Position numbers and translations under genes: made by a program. The notes beneath the pieces were generated by a model. It had not been told where the DNA came from, made no database searches, and worked only from the letters and a program-made list of their open reading frames with translations. Below are positions 32,941 to 44,684 of a stretch of DNA of 64,000 bases, piece after piece. Each line of letters begins with the position of its first letter. The stretch's first letter is position 1. The DNA is from Undaria pinnatifida (lineage: Eukaryota; Sar; Phaeophyceae; Laminariales; Alariaceae), in NCBI GenBank assembly GCA_012845835.1, contig JABAKD010000005.1, positions 5,413,155 through 5,477,154 of the forward strand, read 5' to 3'.

Positions 32941-34787
32941 GATGCCCTGGTAGCGTTTCTTTCTTCCTCGTCTAGCAGAGTTTCGTCAGGCTGCAGGTTG
33001 AAGAGTTCGGGACCGTACCCCGGCGGGTTGGTAGGCTTGCAGTCTGACATTCCGAACCTCTCCAGGATAAACTTGGAGTAAGCCTTTTGAGAGATCGTGA
33101 GAGTGCCACGCTCAAGGTCTCTCTTTATCTCCATGCCCAAGACGAGCGACACCGCTCCCATGTCGGTCATCTTGAAACGCTGCCTCAACTTCTCTTTCAC
33201 CATCGCCATGGCGTCAGAGTTATTGCTGGCCAGAAGGAGATCGTCCACGTAGAGGGTCAAGTAGATCCAAACACCGTCGTGATCGTACAAGTAGACAACG
33301 TGTCGGACTGAAGCGGAACGAAGCCAATCTCGACAAGGGCGGGATCGATGGTGTTGAACCAGTTCCCGGGGCTTTGGGGCCAGCCCGTAAAGGCTCTTCT
33401 CTAGCTGCATCACTACCTCACCTCCATCCTTGTCCTTGACCTCGGAGTCATGCGGCTGCTCGACGAACACCAACTCCTGGATATCCGCGTACAGGAAGGA
33501 AGTTGAGACATCCATCTGGTGTAGAAGCAGGTCGAAGTGCACGGCTATGCAACATATGATCCGCATGCTCTGAATCATGCAAACCGGGGCGTAGATGCTG
33601 CCAGAGTCAAGGACAGGAACTTGGTTCCAACCTTGAGCCACTACACGAGCCTGGAAGGAGCCGTCCGCCTTGCGCCTGACCACCCCTTTCGAATTGATTC
33701 GCTTCCGTCCAGCAGGAACGGCAGAGCGCGGAACAAGCTTGTAAACTTGACGAACTTTAAGACTCGCGATCTCGCGTTCCGCCGCTGCGTTCCACTGGGC
33801 GGCTTCGGGCGTGGCCCGTGCTTCCTTGCTTGTCCGTGGAACATTCGGTTGCGTTGTTCCCACAGCGTACGCGTATTCCGTGAAGCCGAATGTGCCGTCC
33901 CCGTGGGCGACGTCGGGAAACTCCCGCTTCACGGTAAACGCGTAGGAGAGGCGACGAAGCTCGCTGATGGTCTTTGCAGTAGGTACGCTCGAAGCAGACC
34001 TGGTGGTTGCAGTCGTCGACGTAGAACCTCGTGTACCACTAGTACCACGTCCACGTGCAGACCCGCTGCCACGTCCACCGCGCTGCGTGATGCCTCCCCG
34101 CGCAGATCCACCACGCAAAGCAGACCTGGTGGCTGCAGGCATCGGCGCGGAACCTCGTCCATCACGAGACGAACCGCGTCCAGGCACAGAACCACTCTGC
34201 GGCGCAGTACCAGACGGAGCAGAACCAGCGGGCGATGAACCAAGCGGCGGCGCCGGACCAGGTGACGATCCAGGAGAAGACGCATCGTTGACCGGCACCG
34301 GGGGACTGACTCCCCCCGGCGGGGCAGGGCTATCTTCCTCAGGCGTACCACCAGAAGTCCTAGGCGCATTGTTGGCAGGAGTAGATCCAGCAGGTGCAAG
34401 TCCAAGATCACGGTTGGTTGTCTCACAAATTTGTTCGATAAGCTCAACCGCAGACGGATCCCCGACGGCATCCCCAACGGCACGTTTAGAAGAGAGCGAA
34501 TCAGCCGAGTGGTTGGAAGTGTAGTTTCGCACGTCTCTTAGCACGTTGTCGTGGTCGTCGTACGTTAACTCCCCGTCGTCAAAACCGCGCGCGTCCAACG
34601 AGGGCGCGACAGGAGGCGTCTCAATGGAGATAACATTTTGACTCACCCGCACACGTCGCGTCTCAGAGTTGTAGATCCGGTTGGACTTGCTTTCCTCACT
34701 GAATCCGACGAGCCGGCCTTCCCAAGCACGATGCTCCAGCTTGTTGGTGTGAACCTCTTCGTGCACGAACGCCGGGGACTCGATCAC
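32928..34787 (-). pseudogene. Copia integrase C-terminus plus reverse transcriptase
   Basis: The first 100 codons carry the integrase C-terminal part (RLVGFSEESKSNRIYN, RVSQNV). Next is a long low-complexity Gly/Ser/Pro/Arg linker, then the reverse transcriptase: WNAAAEREIASLK, HQMDVSTSFLYADIQE, EKSLYGLA and YVDDLLLASNNSD. Just after SLYGLA, about 30 codons are read in a shifted phase and then corrected before YLYDHDG, so two compensating indels have scrambled that patch. The frame ends in an out-of-phase sequence where RNase H should start. Confidence 0.85.
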
Positions 34788-34967
34788 CCGGAGATGACCG
34801 AGATAGGCATCCTTGCCGTAGAGAACCTTATACGGCGTCCCGTTTTACAGAGCTGCGTGAGGAGTCAGGTAGACGGCCGTCTTCATCAGCTTCCCGCAAG
34901 GAAGTTAGGAAGTGTCGAGTCGGCGAGAAAACAGCGCACGATGTTCAAAATTGTCCGGGCCGCACGC

Positions 34968-35405
34968 TCATTCGCTCCGATCTGCTGAGGGGGCAAACTC
35001 CAGCTTGATGCCGACTTCTTGACAGTACTGACGGAACTCCGCGCTCGTGAATTCCGTGCCGCGGTTCCCGCGGAGGGTATGGACGCCCTCGCCGGTAGGA
35101 ATCACGGTCCCCTTGACGAACACCGCAAGGGCGTCCACAGAGCGCTTTTTTTTCCTCCATACAACCTCCTTCCACTTGGTTTGCTGGTCAACGAACTTGA
35201 CGGTATGTTTAAACCCGCATAGAGATTTGGGCATGAAGGGGCCGAGGTTGTCGACGCATACGAGCTGGAAAGGACGTAGAACATTGTAGGTGGCCTGCTT
35301 GGGGTGAGATTGTTGTGCGCTCGTCCCGAGTGGGCAGGTACTACAGTTCTTAAGGTCGCCGGTGTAGTCGACACCGCTAGCCGGCTCCTTCCTCAGGACG
35401 TCCAA
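34968..35405 (-). pseudogene. Copia integrase, zinc finger and catalytic core
   Basis: Has the second half of the HHCC finger (KNCSTCPLGTSAQQSHP), the first catalytic Asp in QLVCVDNLGP and the later TLRGNRGTEFTSAEF. In the last motif the expected second Asp is Asn. The final catalytic Glu region is cut by a frameshift at the right end, where FAPSADRSE breaks the usual pattern. The His pair of the finger lies in another frame upstream (LWHRT). With the Asp changed, integrase activity would be lost. Confidence 0.8.
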
Positions 35406-35439
35406 GCTCTTGTGGTTGATGTGTCCGGTGCCACAGCTC

Positions 35440-35900
35440 AGCTGACTCCGACTTTAAGGCGAGGCCGTCAGCGGCTCGCCCGAGGACCATATGGCCCCCG
35501 GCGCCACCCCTTAGTATTACCTCGATGGAGCACATGGGTTTTTCGGTCGTGTCGTCCACCCCACAGGTTTGCATCGGGATAACCACGTTCCCCGACTCCA
35601 ATCCGGGGTTGGTTGGATGAAACAACGTCGTCACTCCCTTCTGCATCGCCGCGGTCACGGAGAAGAGGTTGGTGCCCAAATCCGGCACCAAAACGACGCG
35701 AAAGGAGACGAGCCGGTCATTTCCGTTGTCGTCGGTGACGGCGCCGAAGGTAGTCCCCGTTGTTACGCCCTTGAGGAGATCTCCTGGTGTAATCGCAGGG
35801 TCGAGGTAGTTGTTGGTCGTTCCGCTGTCCGCAACCATCCGGGTGCACGACCCGTTTGAGCCGAAAAAGAGCAAGCGAAATCTCCGCAGGAGTAGCCATG
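35440..35900 (-). pseudogene. Copia aspartic protease
   Basis: Protease motif MVADSGTTNNYLD near 35830, with Thr in place of the common Ala after DSG. It is followed by LVPDLGTNLFSVTAAMQKG and the LWHRT start of the integrase finger. The upstream codons are out of phase with gag. Confidence 0.8.
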
Positions 35901-36179
35901 AACGCATCGAAAAACCCTGAAGGCAAGCGGTGGTTCTGTGCAGGCGACTCGGAGCAGACATACGAAGGTGCCACCGGAGTGGCGGCAGACGCCGCCCGAG
36001 GCGTCTGGGAAAAGGCAAAAGACGAAGTTGCCGCAGCCGGTGGAGCGCGTTGGGTGCTGGAGGAGAACCCGAACGAGGTCGGTTCAGCGGGAGCCTGCGG
36101 CGCCGTGGCAAGAGTCGATTTCGCCAAGTCAGCGCTCCCGATGTTGGGCAGGTTGACCTGACCGGCGGAATGCAGCAGC

Positions 36180-37260
36180 GCCAGGTTAGCAACCAAGCCT
36201 TGGAGCTCCTTCTGCTTGTTCACGCGAAGCTCCTGCTGTTTCTGACACTCAGCATCGCTGTGCGTGGTGGTGTTGTGGTAGGAGCACCATTTTGGCTGGG
36301 CACTCTCCCACCACCGCCGCGCTTGTTCTTCCACTTCTTCTCCGGCTTCGGATGGTTCTTATGCAGTTGTTGGGCGCAGTCACGCTGGAAATGCCCGTAC
36401 GCCTTGCATCGATGGCACTGATCGAATGAGGACGCCGCCATCGCTGCCCCCCGGCCCGAGACCACGGGCCCCGATGCGTTGCGCGACTGCTGGTCCACGT
36501 AGAATCGGTTGGCCGTCTCCTGGAGACGATCAACGGACGTGAATTCCCCACGGTAGTGCATCTCATGGATGAACTCAAACTCTGGGGCATTCGTCAGACC
36601 CGAGAGCATGATGTCTAGGTAGACCTCCTTGGAGGCCACCTCCCCCAGGCCCTGGAGGTGAATCTTGAGACCCATTCCTTTCGTGAAGAAATCGATGGGG
36701 TTCCCGCCCGCCACGTGCCGAAGGCCGAAACGCTCTCTGTGACACGCACACAGAGCTTCCTGAGTGTGAGCGTCGAAACACTTGTTGAGGGCTTTCCAGG
36801 CCGCCGTTCCATCCGCCGCCTCTTCGTGAGTAAGGACGGTGGCGTGCACGCACCCGGAGGTGACAAAGAATAGGAGGGAGAACAGGCGACTGTTAGCCTG
36901 GTCCCACTTGGCGCTATCTCCCTCGTCCGGCTCAGGTTCCACAGGGCTGTCGGCCCCGGCTAGGATGGGGTTAAGAGCCGGCGCGAAGAGGTTGACTACG
37001 TTCCGGAGTTTTGTCTTCCACACGCGAAACCCTGCTGCCCCGCGATGGCCCCAACGGCGTCCAACATGTGGTGGAGCCCGGAGATCGATGATTCCGCCAT
37101 CGCTGAAAGCCAGGGTCACACTCCCGGGCGCGGTCTGGTTTTCGGCACACGTACGGCACTCGAGAGCCTGAAAAGGGTCGGCGCGCCTAAGAAGGGTACG
37201 GTGCAATGCTACACAGGGGTAGGCTTGGTTCAGGTAGCAGCTCCGTAGCTCACGATCCAC
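36180..37260 (-). pseudogene. Copia gag with two zinc-binding motifs
   Basis: Has the gag core (AAWKALNKCFDAHTQEAL, FTKGMGLKIHLQGLGE, MLSGLTNAPEFEFI), then a CCHC knuckle CHRCKAYGHFQRDC. In another frame is a second motif, PKWCSYHNTTTHSDAEC. That second motif after the knuckle is a habit of copia elements in algae and other stramenopiles. A frameshift separates the two motifs. The initiation codon is uncertain, and upstream sequence down to the LTR is short. Confidence 0.8.
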
Positions 37261-37504
37261 GTCCGGCGTTAGCTATCCAGCGTCCGCCCAGACCACTGCG
37301 CCCCGTCGACCATAGCTTATGACCAACCGAAGGTGGCGAAACTGCGGTGTTGAGACGACGGAGTAGCCAGCTCCGGCCTCGTCCTGCAGGTACACGGGTC
37401 ACATGCACTGCTGAGACTTACTACGCGTCTTGCAGGGTACACAAGAGCAGTGTTACTGAACATTGACTCATTATGGCTATGTGCTAGCATTTCCATAACA
37501 ACTA

Positions 37505-38975
37505 CCTGTGCCATCGATGCTGCTGTTGGTGCAGGCTGAACTGAACATCTCGAATCCTTTCTCCGCCCGTGTTTGAATGACTGCCGTGCACTACCTATGC
37601 CGTCGATGCTGCAACTGGTGCACGCTCAAGCGGAAGTAATGTAATATGTGACGCCTCCAGCAGTACGGTAATCATGGCATACGCTTCTCAGCCCGTGCGA
37701 GAAGAGCAAACGAAAAGTACAATGCCCCCATAGCGATGTCGATGCGTAGATACAATGCTGTCCTGACCGCAGTACACGCCGATCTCGGCCACCAGTGCAA
37801 ATTATCTTGAATCCAGATCATCAATCCAAATCCAAGCTGCTGTCGAAAATCTTGACTCGACTCAAATTTTCAAACTCCTACCGTTAGCAGTCCCGTGGTT
37901 GATGAGTCCAGTGTTGCTGCTCTAGACTGCAGATTCCGTCGAAGACCTCCCCTCGAAGACTTTTGATGTGCGCGCCGCGCAGTAGACGACGGCTATTAAC
38001 CTATTGGCGTGCGTGACGATACAATCTGGCGAGGTCGCAGGGGCTCCCGCCGGCAGCAACCAAGACGGCCGAAGGAGCGTGCAAGAAGCACGATGCAGGA
38101 AGGTATTGATGTTTTCAAGGGCGGTTTCAACCAGGAAAAGAAAAACTTGAGAACAATGGACTGCTGTGTCCAGAGTTCAGGGGTCATTGAAAATTTACGA
38201 GCAAGGGTAGAAGGATAAGAGGAGAGTAAACAGCGTAGGGCTGCGCTTGGTCTCTCGTTGCATAGGGTGCTCATGTTCTCGAAGGCTTGAATCACTGATA
38301 CGCTACTGTAATCTCGAAGCTGTTACTTTGATACTCGAAGGACTTCAAGTGCTCTCGAATCATCTCGAGTCAATTCAATGCTCTAGAAAATCTTACAGCG
38401 GTTCTGGAACCGTTGATAAAATTCCTTTTGCGCCGGAATTTTCTCGGACTGTCTATATTCGTGTGGATGTTCCTGGTTCTGGAATACCACACAAATTGTT
38501 CCATCGTAATTATAAGTGCAAACATATCATGTAGGCCCATTTTCCAAACTCATGGGGATAACTGTCTCATTGTGACGGAGAACAATAGTTGCTACGAGTA
38601 CGGCAATGAACCAATCAACGCTACGGAATATTTCCTTGTTAGGTGGTAGCCTGAACCCCTATCCTCAACACTTTCCAGCTGCGGCACTGTCATCCGCATC
38701 CATCCTTCGATTGTACGTCAATATCTATTACCGGCATACCCGACGAATAGGGCGTCTGCCGCCCGCACCTTCTCGACTGCGTATGCATGGTACCGCGGGG
38801 GCATGAAGCCCAAGGGCGTTCAAGCCACGTGCAAGCCCGCGCTTCTCCCTTCTTCCCTCCATTACTTGCTCCCTCTCTATCCTTCTGCAACTTAATGTCA
38901 TATGCTAGTCGCGCCTTATGGATCGAAATTTTCCAGTGTGCAGGTCTTTCACAACCCGGCCAATCATAAATTCAA
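37505..38975. other. Spacer with no gene seen
   Basis: AT-leaning sequence with scattered CTCGAA/CTCGAG motifs (38280-38400). No open frame above about 100 codons and no recognisable domain. Two similar stretches around TGCTGCTGTTGGTGCA and TGCTGCAACTGGTGCA (37525 and 37605) form a short imperfect direct repeat. Confidence 0.55.
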
Positions 38976-38979
38976 TCAG

Positions 38980-39870
38980 ACAGTGGGGCTGGGGTTTCCA
39001 CACCGTGCAGAGCGATGTCAACCCGAGGTATAACTACCTTAGTCCCCCGGTTGTTGGAGTTGTTGATGTATGGAGGAATTTTCCAATCCGGGGATAGGAC
39101 GCCATCCTCCCCGGTTACAGCGTGACCTTGACACTTCTACGAGGTGCAACTCCTGTCACGCGCTGGCTTCACGAATCCCAGCCGATCACCAATCCGCCAG
39201 TGAAGTCGCGGTTCCACACGAGCGGGGCAATGTCGACCAGGGGCATCGCCGTTTTCGTTCCTGGGGTGTTGAGGTTGTAGATTTATCGCAGGATCCTGAT
39301 CCTGGAACGGAGACTTATCCGCCTTGAATGCGACGGGACGTCGGCGTTGTCCCGGCGGGCAACTCTCGCCGTGCGCTTGCCCTACAGGCCCCAGCCGATC
39401 AGTAACTAGCTTGCATGAGTGTGTGGGCTTCCACACCTTGCGGAGCGATGTCGACCCAGAGCATCAACGTTTTTCCCGCCGGGTATTGAAGGGTTGTGGA
39501 TATAATATGGAATTATTTATGGCAAGGGGATATTAATCTATCATCCCCTGGTGAGGCGGGGGGCAACTCTCGTTTCGCGCTGGCTCCGTGAGCCCCAGCA
39601 TATCAGCAGATAGCCGATCGGGGCAGGATTTCCATGTAGTGCGAGGCGGTATCAACTCGATGCATCATCGGTTTTGTCCCCGGGGTGTTGGAGTTGACTT
39701 TTTGTGGAATAATTTATGATCCGGGGATGAGAAAATACCATCCCCGGGTGCGGCGGGACCTCGATGTTGTCCTGAGGGGAAACTCTCGCCGGTCGCTGGC
39801 TCCCTGAGCCCCACCCGATCCGCCATCGGCCGATGAGGGTGGTTTTCCACACCGTGCGGGGCGCGCAAAC
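38980..39870 (+). repeat. Degenerate satellite, about four units of roughly 200-240 bp
   Basis: Each unit runs TTTCCACACCGTGCGG, a GATGTCGACC stretch, CCCGGGGTGTTG, an AT-rich patch, a CATCCCC block, CAACTCTCGCC, then GCTGGCTCCGTGAGCCCC and CGATCAGC. The units differ by 20% or more. The same family appears reverse-complemented at 55610-56215. Confidence 0.8.
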
Positions 39871-40189
39871 GACGTGTTAATTGCGCATGTGCGCAACACG
39901 CCCGAGGTGTGTGTTGCGGAAATCGGGATTGATAAAAGAGTGTGCGCTAGCGCAACACCGCAACACCCCAACACCTACTTTATTCCCTGATCTTAGTCTA
40001 CAGCAAGACAAATGCGTCCGAGGGTTCTCGAGACGCCCGCCACCAGGGATCCGATCGAAATCGAGTTGTGGCCACGACAAGATTTTAAAACTCGAACAAA
40101 AAAGTGAGTTAATTAGCGTCCAAACGAAAGGACAGTGGCTTGATCAAACAGTCCGAGACGCTACACAACTACGAACAAGGCATCAGGCA

Positions 40190-40800
40190 GCTGGTGCCCG
40201 CTCATCAGGACAACCGTGTATAGCGCGTCGATTCGTACTTTATCGGGGCGTGTGTGTAATTCGCTTGTTTGGGGAGGTAGAGGGTCTAGCGTTAACTTAT
40301 CTGGGAACACCAATCCACTCCAGGCGATAGTAATTGCACTTAAACAAAAACAAACCCACATCATACAGCTGCGGTAAAAGCAGGGTGGCAGTGCAGAGCG
40401 CGTAGGTTCATACTGTGGCGGGGCGTGTGTGTTATTGTGTTTGCGATTCAAGCGGCTCGAGTCCTAAATAAATGATATCAACATATCACTTAAGGCGATA
40501 GGAATTTGACTTTGTTCAAACAAACTCGCAGTATACTGCTGCGATAAACGCAGGGTAGCAGTGCGGAGCGCGTAGGTTCGTACTGTGGCGGGGCATGTGT
40601 GTAGATGTGTTTGCAATTCAAGCGTAAGTTATCTGGTAACAACAGTTCACTCATGGTGATAGAACATTCGTTGAATATAAAAAAACGCAGTATACTGCTC
40701 CTGCGGTAAAAGACAGACCAATTCCAGCACAAGAAATGACCTCGAGAATCTAAGGAAGAAACCAATTGAAGGTCAGTTGAAAACAAACTCGAAGTATGCT
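40190..40800 (+). repeat. 170-bp tandem array, about 3.5 units
   Basis: The marker GAGCGCGTAGGTTC starts at 40396 and 40566, exactly 170 bases apart, with a more diverged unit about 177 bases before. Units share CTGCGGTAAAA, the TACTGTGGCGGGGC run, TTATCTGG and CACTC...GGCGATAG blocks. The array lies immediately upstream of a copia gag relic, so it may be part of that element's long terminal repeat or leader. Confidence 0.8.
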
Positions 40801-40815
40801 GCTGCTGTAAAAACA

Positions 40816-42960
40816 AAATGAAATTGGAAGGCACCAACGAAGCAACGACAATTCCCACGTCTCGACGGGAGGGACGAGCACGAGTTCATTGGATTCAAGG
40901 GAAAGCACAAAACCATCCTCAGCATGCCATCCCCTGGCATCTACAACATCTTGAGGGGGGAGGAGAAGCCGACCCCGACGAACGGAAGCAGTCTGGGAAG
41001 ATGGAAGCGCAGCAACACCAACAACCTCTACTCCATGCGCTTACTGGCTACGAGAGGGAGAGCCGCCATAGGTGGGCAAATACTACGTTTGGACATTTTT
41101 TTCTCAAAATACTACGATATAGCGCCCCAGCGATCTTTTTTAACGAACGTTTCATGGCTGCCCAATACGAGGAAGGATGCTATGAAAACAATATATCAAT
41201 ATACTTCTTGTTTGCGAAGGGCTATGGAACAATGAAGTCGGAGTGGCAAGGGCCAACGTATTACAGGCGATACGGCCGGGAGCTGGTTTCAAACCCGGCG
41301 ATTTCTTAACGTATATTGGGGGGAATGCCGTAGAACGACTCGGTGGTAAAGCGTTACGCTGGCAGAACAGCGGGGAAAGGGCTCGGGGACGGGCAGCTAG
41401 CTTGGAAGGCGCTGGAGAAAAAGTACAACAACACCTACCTCGAGCAGTGCTACTCGCCAGGAGCTTTACGACTGCCTAAACAGCTCAAAGCTCCGGCGGG
41501 GCCAGGACCCGGACGAATTCCTGTGTTACATGGAGACCGCCCGGGACCGGCTTCACGAGATGGAGGAGCACATCATTGACGGCTACTTCAGCGATATGAT
41601 CCTTACCGCTCTCCCCTCGGAATACGAGTTGGTGCGAAACACCAGCTTTGAGGCCGTAATTTTAGACTGGAAGACATCATCTCTACAAACGAGAAATACG
41701 TACGCGAACTTCCTCTCCCGTTCTCCGTCTGTTGCAGCCCATGGGGTCGCCATGCATGTTTAAGGAGACCTAAACAGTTTAAGTTGAACCACCTGCAAAG
41801 AAAAATAAAATATCACTAACGAAAGGACTACCCCCAAGTACTGCCCTAACTACAGGAAAACAACAGGAGGCAACCAGCAAAGAAGGAACAAGGTGGCAGC
41901 AGCGGAGGCGAAATCAATGGGTGCTCTCTGGCACAGTTTCATGACTCACGGTGACACCGAGTGCAAAGTGGAGCAGCAAGTCAATAACGGCAGCGCCAAC
42001 ATCGCAGTCTCCAGCACCCGTGCCAACACACCAACGTTGTCCGCATTCAACATCCGTGCCAGCAAGCCACCGTTGCGGAAGACACAACCACCGTGCCAGC
42101 ATACCAATGCTGTCAACGTTCAGCAGCAATGCCAGCACACCAACTTCGCCAAGGTGAGCCACCCGTGCCTGTTCAGCAACAACGACCGACAGCAATCCCA
42201 GTCTGTTTCATCGACAGCCGCGACTTGGGCAGCGAGGGGTTTGAAGAGAGAATTTTCCTACACTGCAACTACGACCGTTGCGGATGACATCGTGCCTACC
42301 ATTTATTCCAACGAGACATCCGACAAGGCGCGGGAAACCAAGTCGCTCGCAATGCTCGGGCGAGACCACCGACAGGGCTTCAACAGCACCGGTAGGATTG
42401 TTCGGAAAACCGATCGACTTCTAGGCCTCGACGGCCGTAACTCCATCATACAAAAACAGCAGGCCGGCCACCGCCAATGATATCCTGATATATGTGGACA
42501 GCAGGGAATCCTAACACTACTTCGACGATTACATTACCCCTGGACTCCGGGGGCGGCTGCCCCACTACAAGACTCTGTTGGCCCGGCGCAAGACCACCAT
42601 TTCAGGCAACCACGAGTTACACGGAGACAGCACCAGAATCATCAGTGGCACCGTCCTCGACGCGCATTGGTGAATTGGTGGAGGCAGAGCGTAGGGCTTT
42701 CAATAGTGGTAGTAAGTGGACTGGGAACAAAATTGTTCGCGGTGCCGGAAGCCGGATGGATGATTCGCGGCATCGAGACGAGCGGCTTCAAGTTCCCGTT
42801 GCCCACCACCAACGACTCCCTTGCTGTGCGGTAGTACACATGGTGGTATTGCTCTACCCCGAAAACCCACTCAATCGGCGCCGTCTAAGATACGCACGTT
42901 GGGCCATAACGCTCCTGGTGTAAGGGCGGGACAGCAAGCACAGGCACCGCACGCACTGAT
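40816..42960 (+). pseudogene. Copia gag-protease relic (third copia element), interrupted
   Basis: The start of gag is seen at 40816-41060 in mixed frames (LEGTNEATTIP, IPGIYNILRGEEKP-like, then QQHQQPLLHALTGYE). It resumes at 41360 with LAWKALEKKYNNTYLEQ and at 41530 with METARDRLHEMEEHIIDGYF and LTALPSEYELV. A region ending in HGDTEC (41890-41960) matches the second zinc motif. A protease-like YVDSRES/HYFDDYITPGLRGR piece is at 42490-42560, with Ser-Arg instead of Ser-Gly in the active-site triplet. Many stops and frameshifts occur. It resembles the lineage of the 31080-31500 fragment more than the big copia element. Confidence 0.75.
41085..41345 (+). repeat. Dispersed repeat inserted in the copia gag relic
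   Basis: This stretch breaks the gag frame. Much of it recurs on the same strand at about 49555-49800: the strings TTCTTAACAAACGTTTCATGG-like, ACGAGGAAGGAT, TCGGAGTGGCAAGG-like, GGGGGGAATGCCGTAGAACG-like and GAACGACTCG match with about 75-80% identity. It is probably a short non-autonomous element. No coding potential. Confidence 0.7.
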
Positions 42961-44280
42961 TCGGCCGTAGGGCAGTAATTAGAAAGCCTGTTGAAATATT
43001 TGGTATGTATACTTTTTGGCGAAAGAAAGTAAAACTGACTAATTTTGACAAAAAAGCTACAGTTGTGAGGTCGATTTTGGGGAAAAGGTAGCTTGGTCGG
43101 GAGCCTGAATCATGATGTGGGCTTGGGTATTGTGCGTTGGGCAGTTTTTTTTTCTTCGGGTCTGCAGTGCATAGACTACTCTGGCAAGTTCTTATCTGCC
43201 CAACGCCTTGCGATTAAGACGCGTGCTACGATAGATAGAGGTGAACTGGCTCTTTTCTGAGATCCCTCACTTTCGGAGCTTAGGACGCCTCTCAAAGAAC
43301 TGATCTTGAAAAAATTAAACCGCTACCAGATGAAACACCCCATCCATGTCCTGGGTGTAGAACAAGAATCATGCAAAAAGAAAATGGCCTCATTCTTTTT
43401 TTCCCCGATGATTTTGGGTTAAGGAGCCCCGTCAACCACAAACCATTTCAGACGAAACGTGCCACCTCTACCTACCGTAGCACGAGTTTTACTGAAATTT
43501 AGTGAGCATTTCCTCCTTCACTTCCAGCACGATTTCTTAGCCTCAATTTCTCAACTTCTTTTCTTATTCTCAGCTTTTTTCTTTCTTACCTATCAATTTC
43601 TTAACGTGTTTCGCGTACGCCAACGACGGCTAATAACGCGGGTGGGGACAGCTCGCGCGTGATACAACGGGAACTGAATGAATGAAGAATACGCCAGCCA
43701 ACTATAACGCTGGATTGCGAATACAATGGATGGAGTTATGTTGACACACGACATGCATGCAAATACATGAAAGTGTGGTGAGCGTAACCCCTTCAGAGCC
43801 CCAAAAATTCTCCCCGGATTAACTCCAAGCTGCTGGCTCCCGAAAATCAATTTACATGCCGATTTGACCGCCCTTTGGCCCTCTTGAGATCCAAAAAACT
43901 CTCCCTGAACTAACTCGACGTCAATAGTCCCCGAAAATTGGTTTCCAAATCTTTTTTCGGGGGGGAACTTCTTGGACTTTGTGTATAATATAGGGAAATA
44001 TTTTGGGCCTCTAAAGAGGTTAAGCTTTATTTTTCTCATCTGTCTGCCGGAGGGTTAAAAAAATAAGAAATGAAGCCTATGATACGGCGAACGACCATTT
44101 TCGTTTCTTCTCCGTACAACGAATAAAAGGAACAACGCCTACCGTGAACTCTGGAAAATAAAAGGCTCAATGTTTTGTTCGCCCACAGTGACAATGCATA
44201 AGCCAACAAAAAATCGCTCGCGGCGGAAAATGTTGCGCGCTGAAAAACGCATGGTGCTGTTGTTCGGCGTGCGCTGTAAG
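42960..44280. other. Spacer; contains a short internal repeat
   Basis: No gene is supported. At 43795-43945 two units of about 75 bases (AAAATTCTCCCCGGATTAAC and AAAACTCTCCCTGAACTAAC, each followed by a CCCGAAAAT stretch) repeat. A minus-strand frame of 148 codons across them (43593-44039) simply encodes the repeat twice. Confidence 0.6.
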
Positions 44281-44684
44281 GTTGATATAATACCCCTCGC
44301 TTTCCCGCCTAGTTTGTTCAAACGCCCCACTTACAATCGAAATCGGCCAGAATATTAAACACCTCTACGCAGTTGATATCACGTCATTATCTTGCATTGA
44401 CAATCCATGACGAAGTTTTCATTATTTCTCCCCACCCCTCTCAACCCCCCCTCCAACGCCCCCTCTTTTCCCACCACCCGCACGATCGCCTAGACCTAGC
44501 ACCACGCGTATAACAAGCCCCTACATATCTTTGATCTCACAGCCGGAGTGTGTTTGAATATTATTGTGACCTAAACCTCCTAAAAAACCCTCCCCCCCCC
44601 CCCCCCCCCTTCTCGCTCTCCCTCGCTCAAACGCCCCACCTAATATCGAAATCCGCCAGATTAATAAGCACTTCACGCACTGGA
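44280..44684 (-). repeat. G-run modular repeat family, distal modules
   Basis: Contains two degenerate modules in the C-rich orientation: CAAACGCCCCAC, an AATCGAAATC-CCAGA stretch, TTGATATCACCTCATTATC-like sequence and a C-run at 44590-44608. The same string order recurs at 47260-47340 and 53630-53930. Confidence 0.7.

Larger units (their letters stand above)
31500..37500 (-). mobile_element. Ty1/copia retrotransposon, nearly full length, degenerate
   Basis: On the minus strand the order is gag (37260-36180), protease (about 35900-35440), integrase (35405-34600), reverse transcriptase (about 34000-33000) and RNase H (32940-32248). Putting integrase before reverse transcriptase marks it as Ty1/copia. 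Both ends carry a related 60-70 base sequence that starts TGTTATGGAAATG on the minus strand (ending at about 37500 and about 31938), with a purine-rich stretch (GAGGGGAAG) just before the left one. These are taken as LTR starts. The rest of the two LTRs could not be aligned by eye. Several frameshifts and lost catalytic residues make it inactive. Confidence 0.85.

Noticed and set aside
33537..34238. 233-codon plus frame and other antisense frames within the copia element
   Set aside because: They are shadows of the minus-strand polyprotein linker and integrase regions.
38980..40800. CRISPR-like or bacterial repeat array
   Set aside because: Units are 170-240 bases, diverged and without unique spacers. 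The sequence is clearly eukaryotic.
41893..42480. 195-codon frame as an independent gene
   Set aside because: It is in line with copia gag-protease pieces on both sides and is largely a Gln/Asn/Thr-rich degenerate stretch of the same relic.
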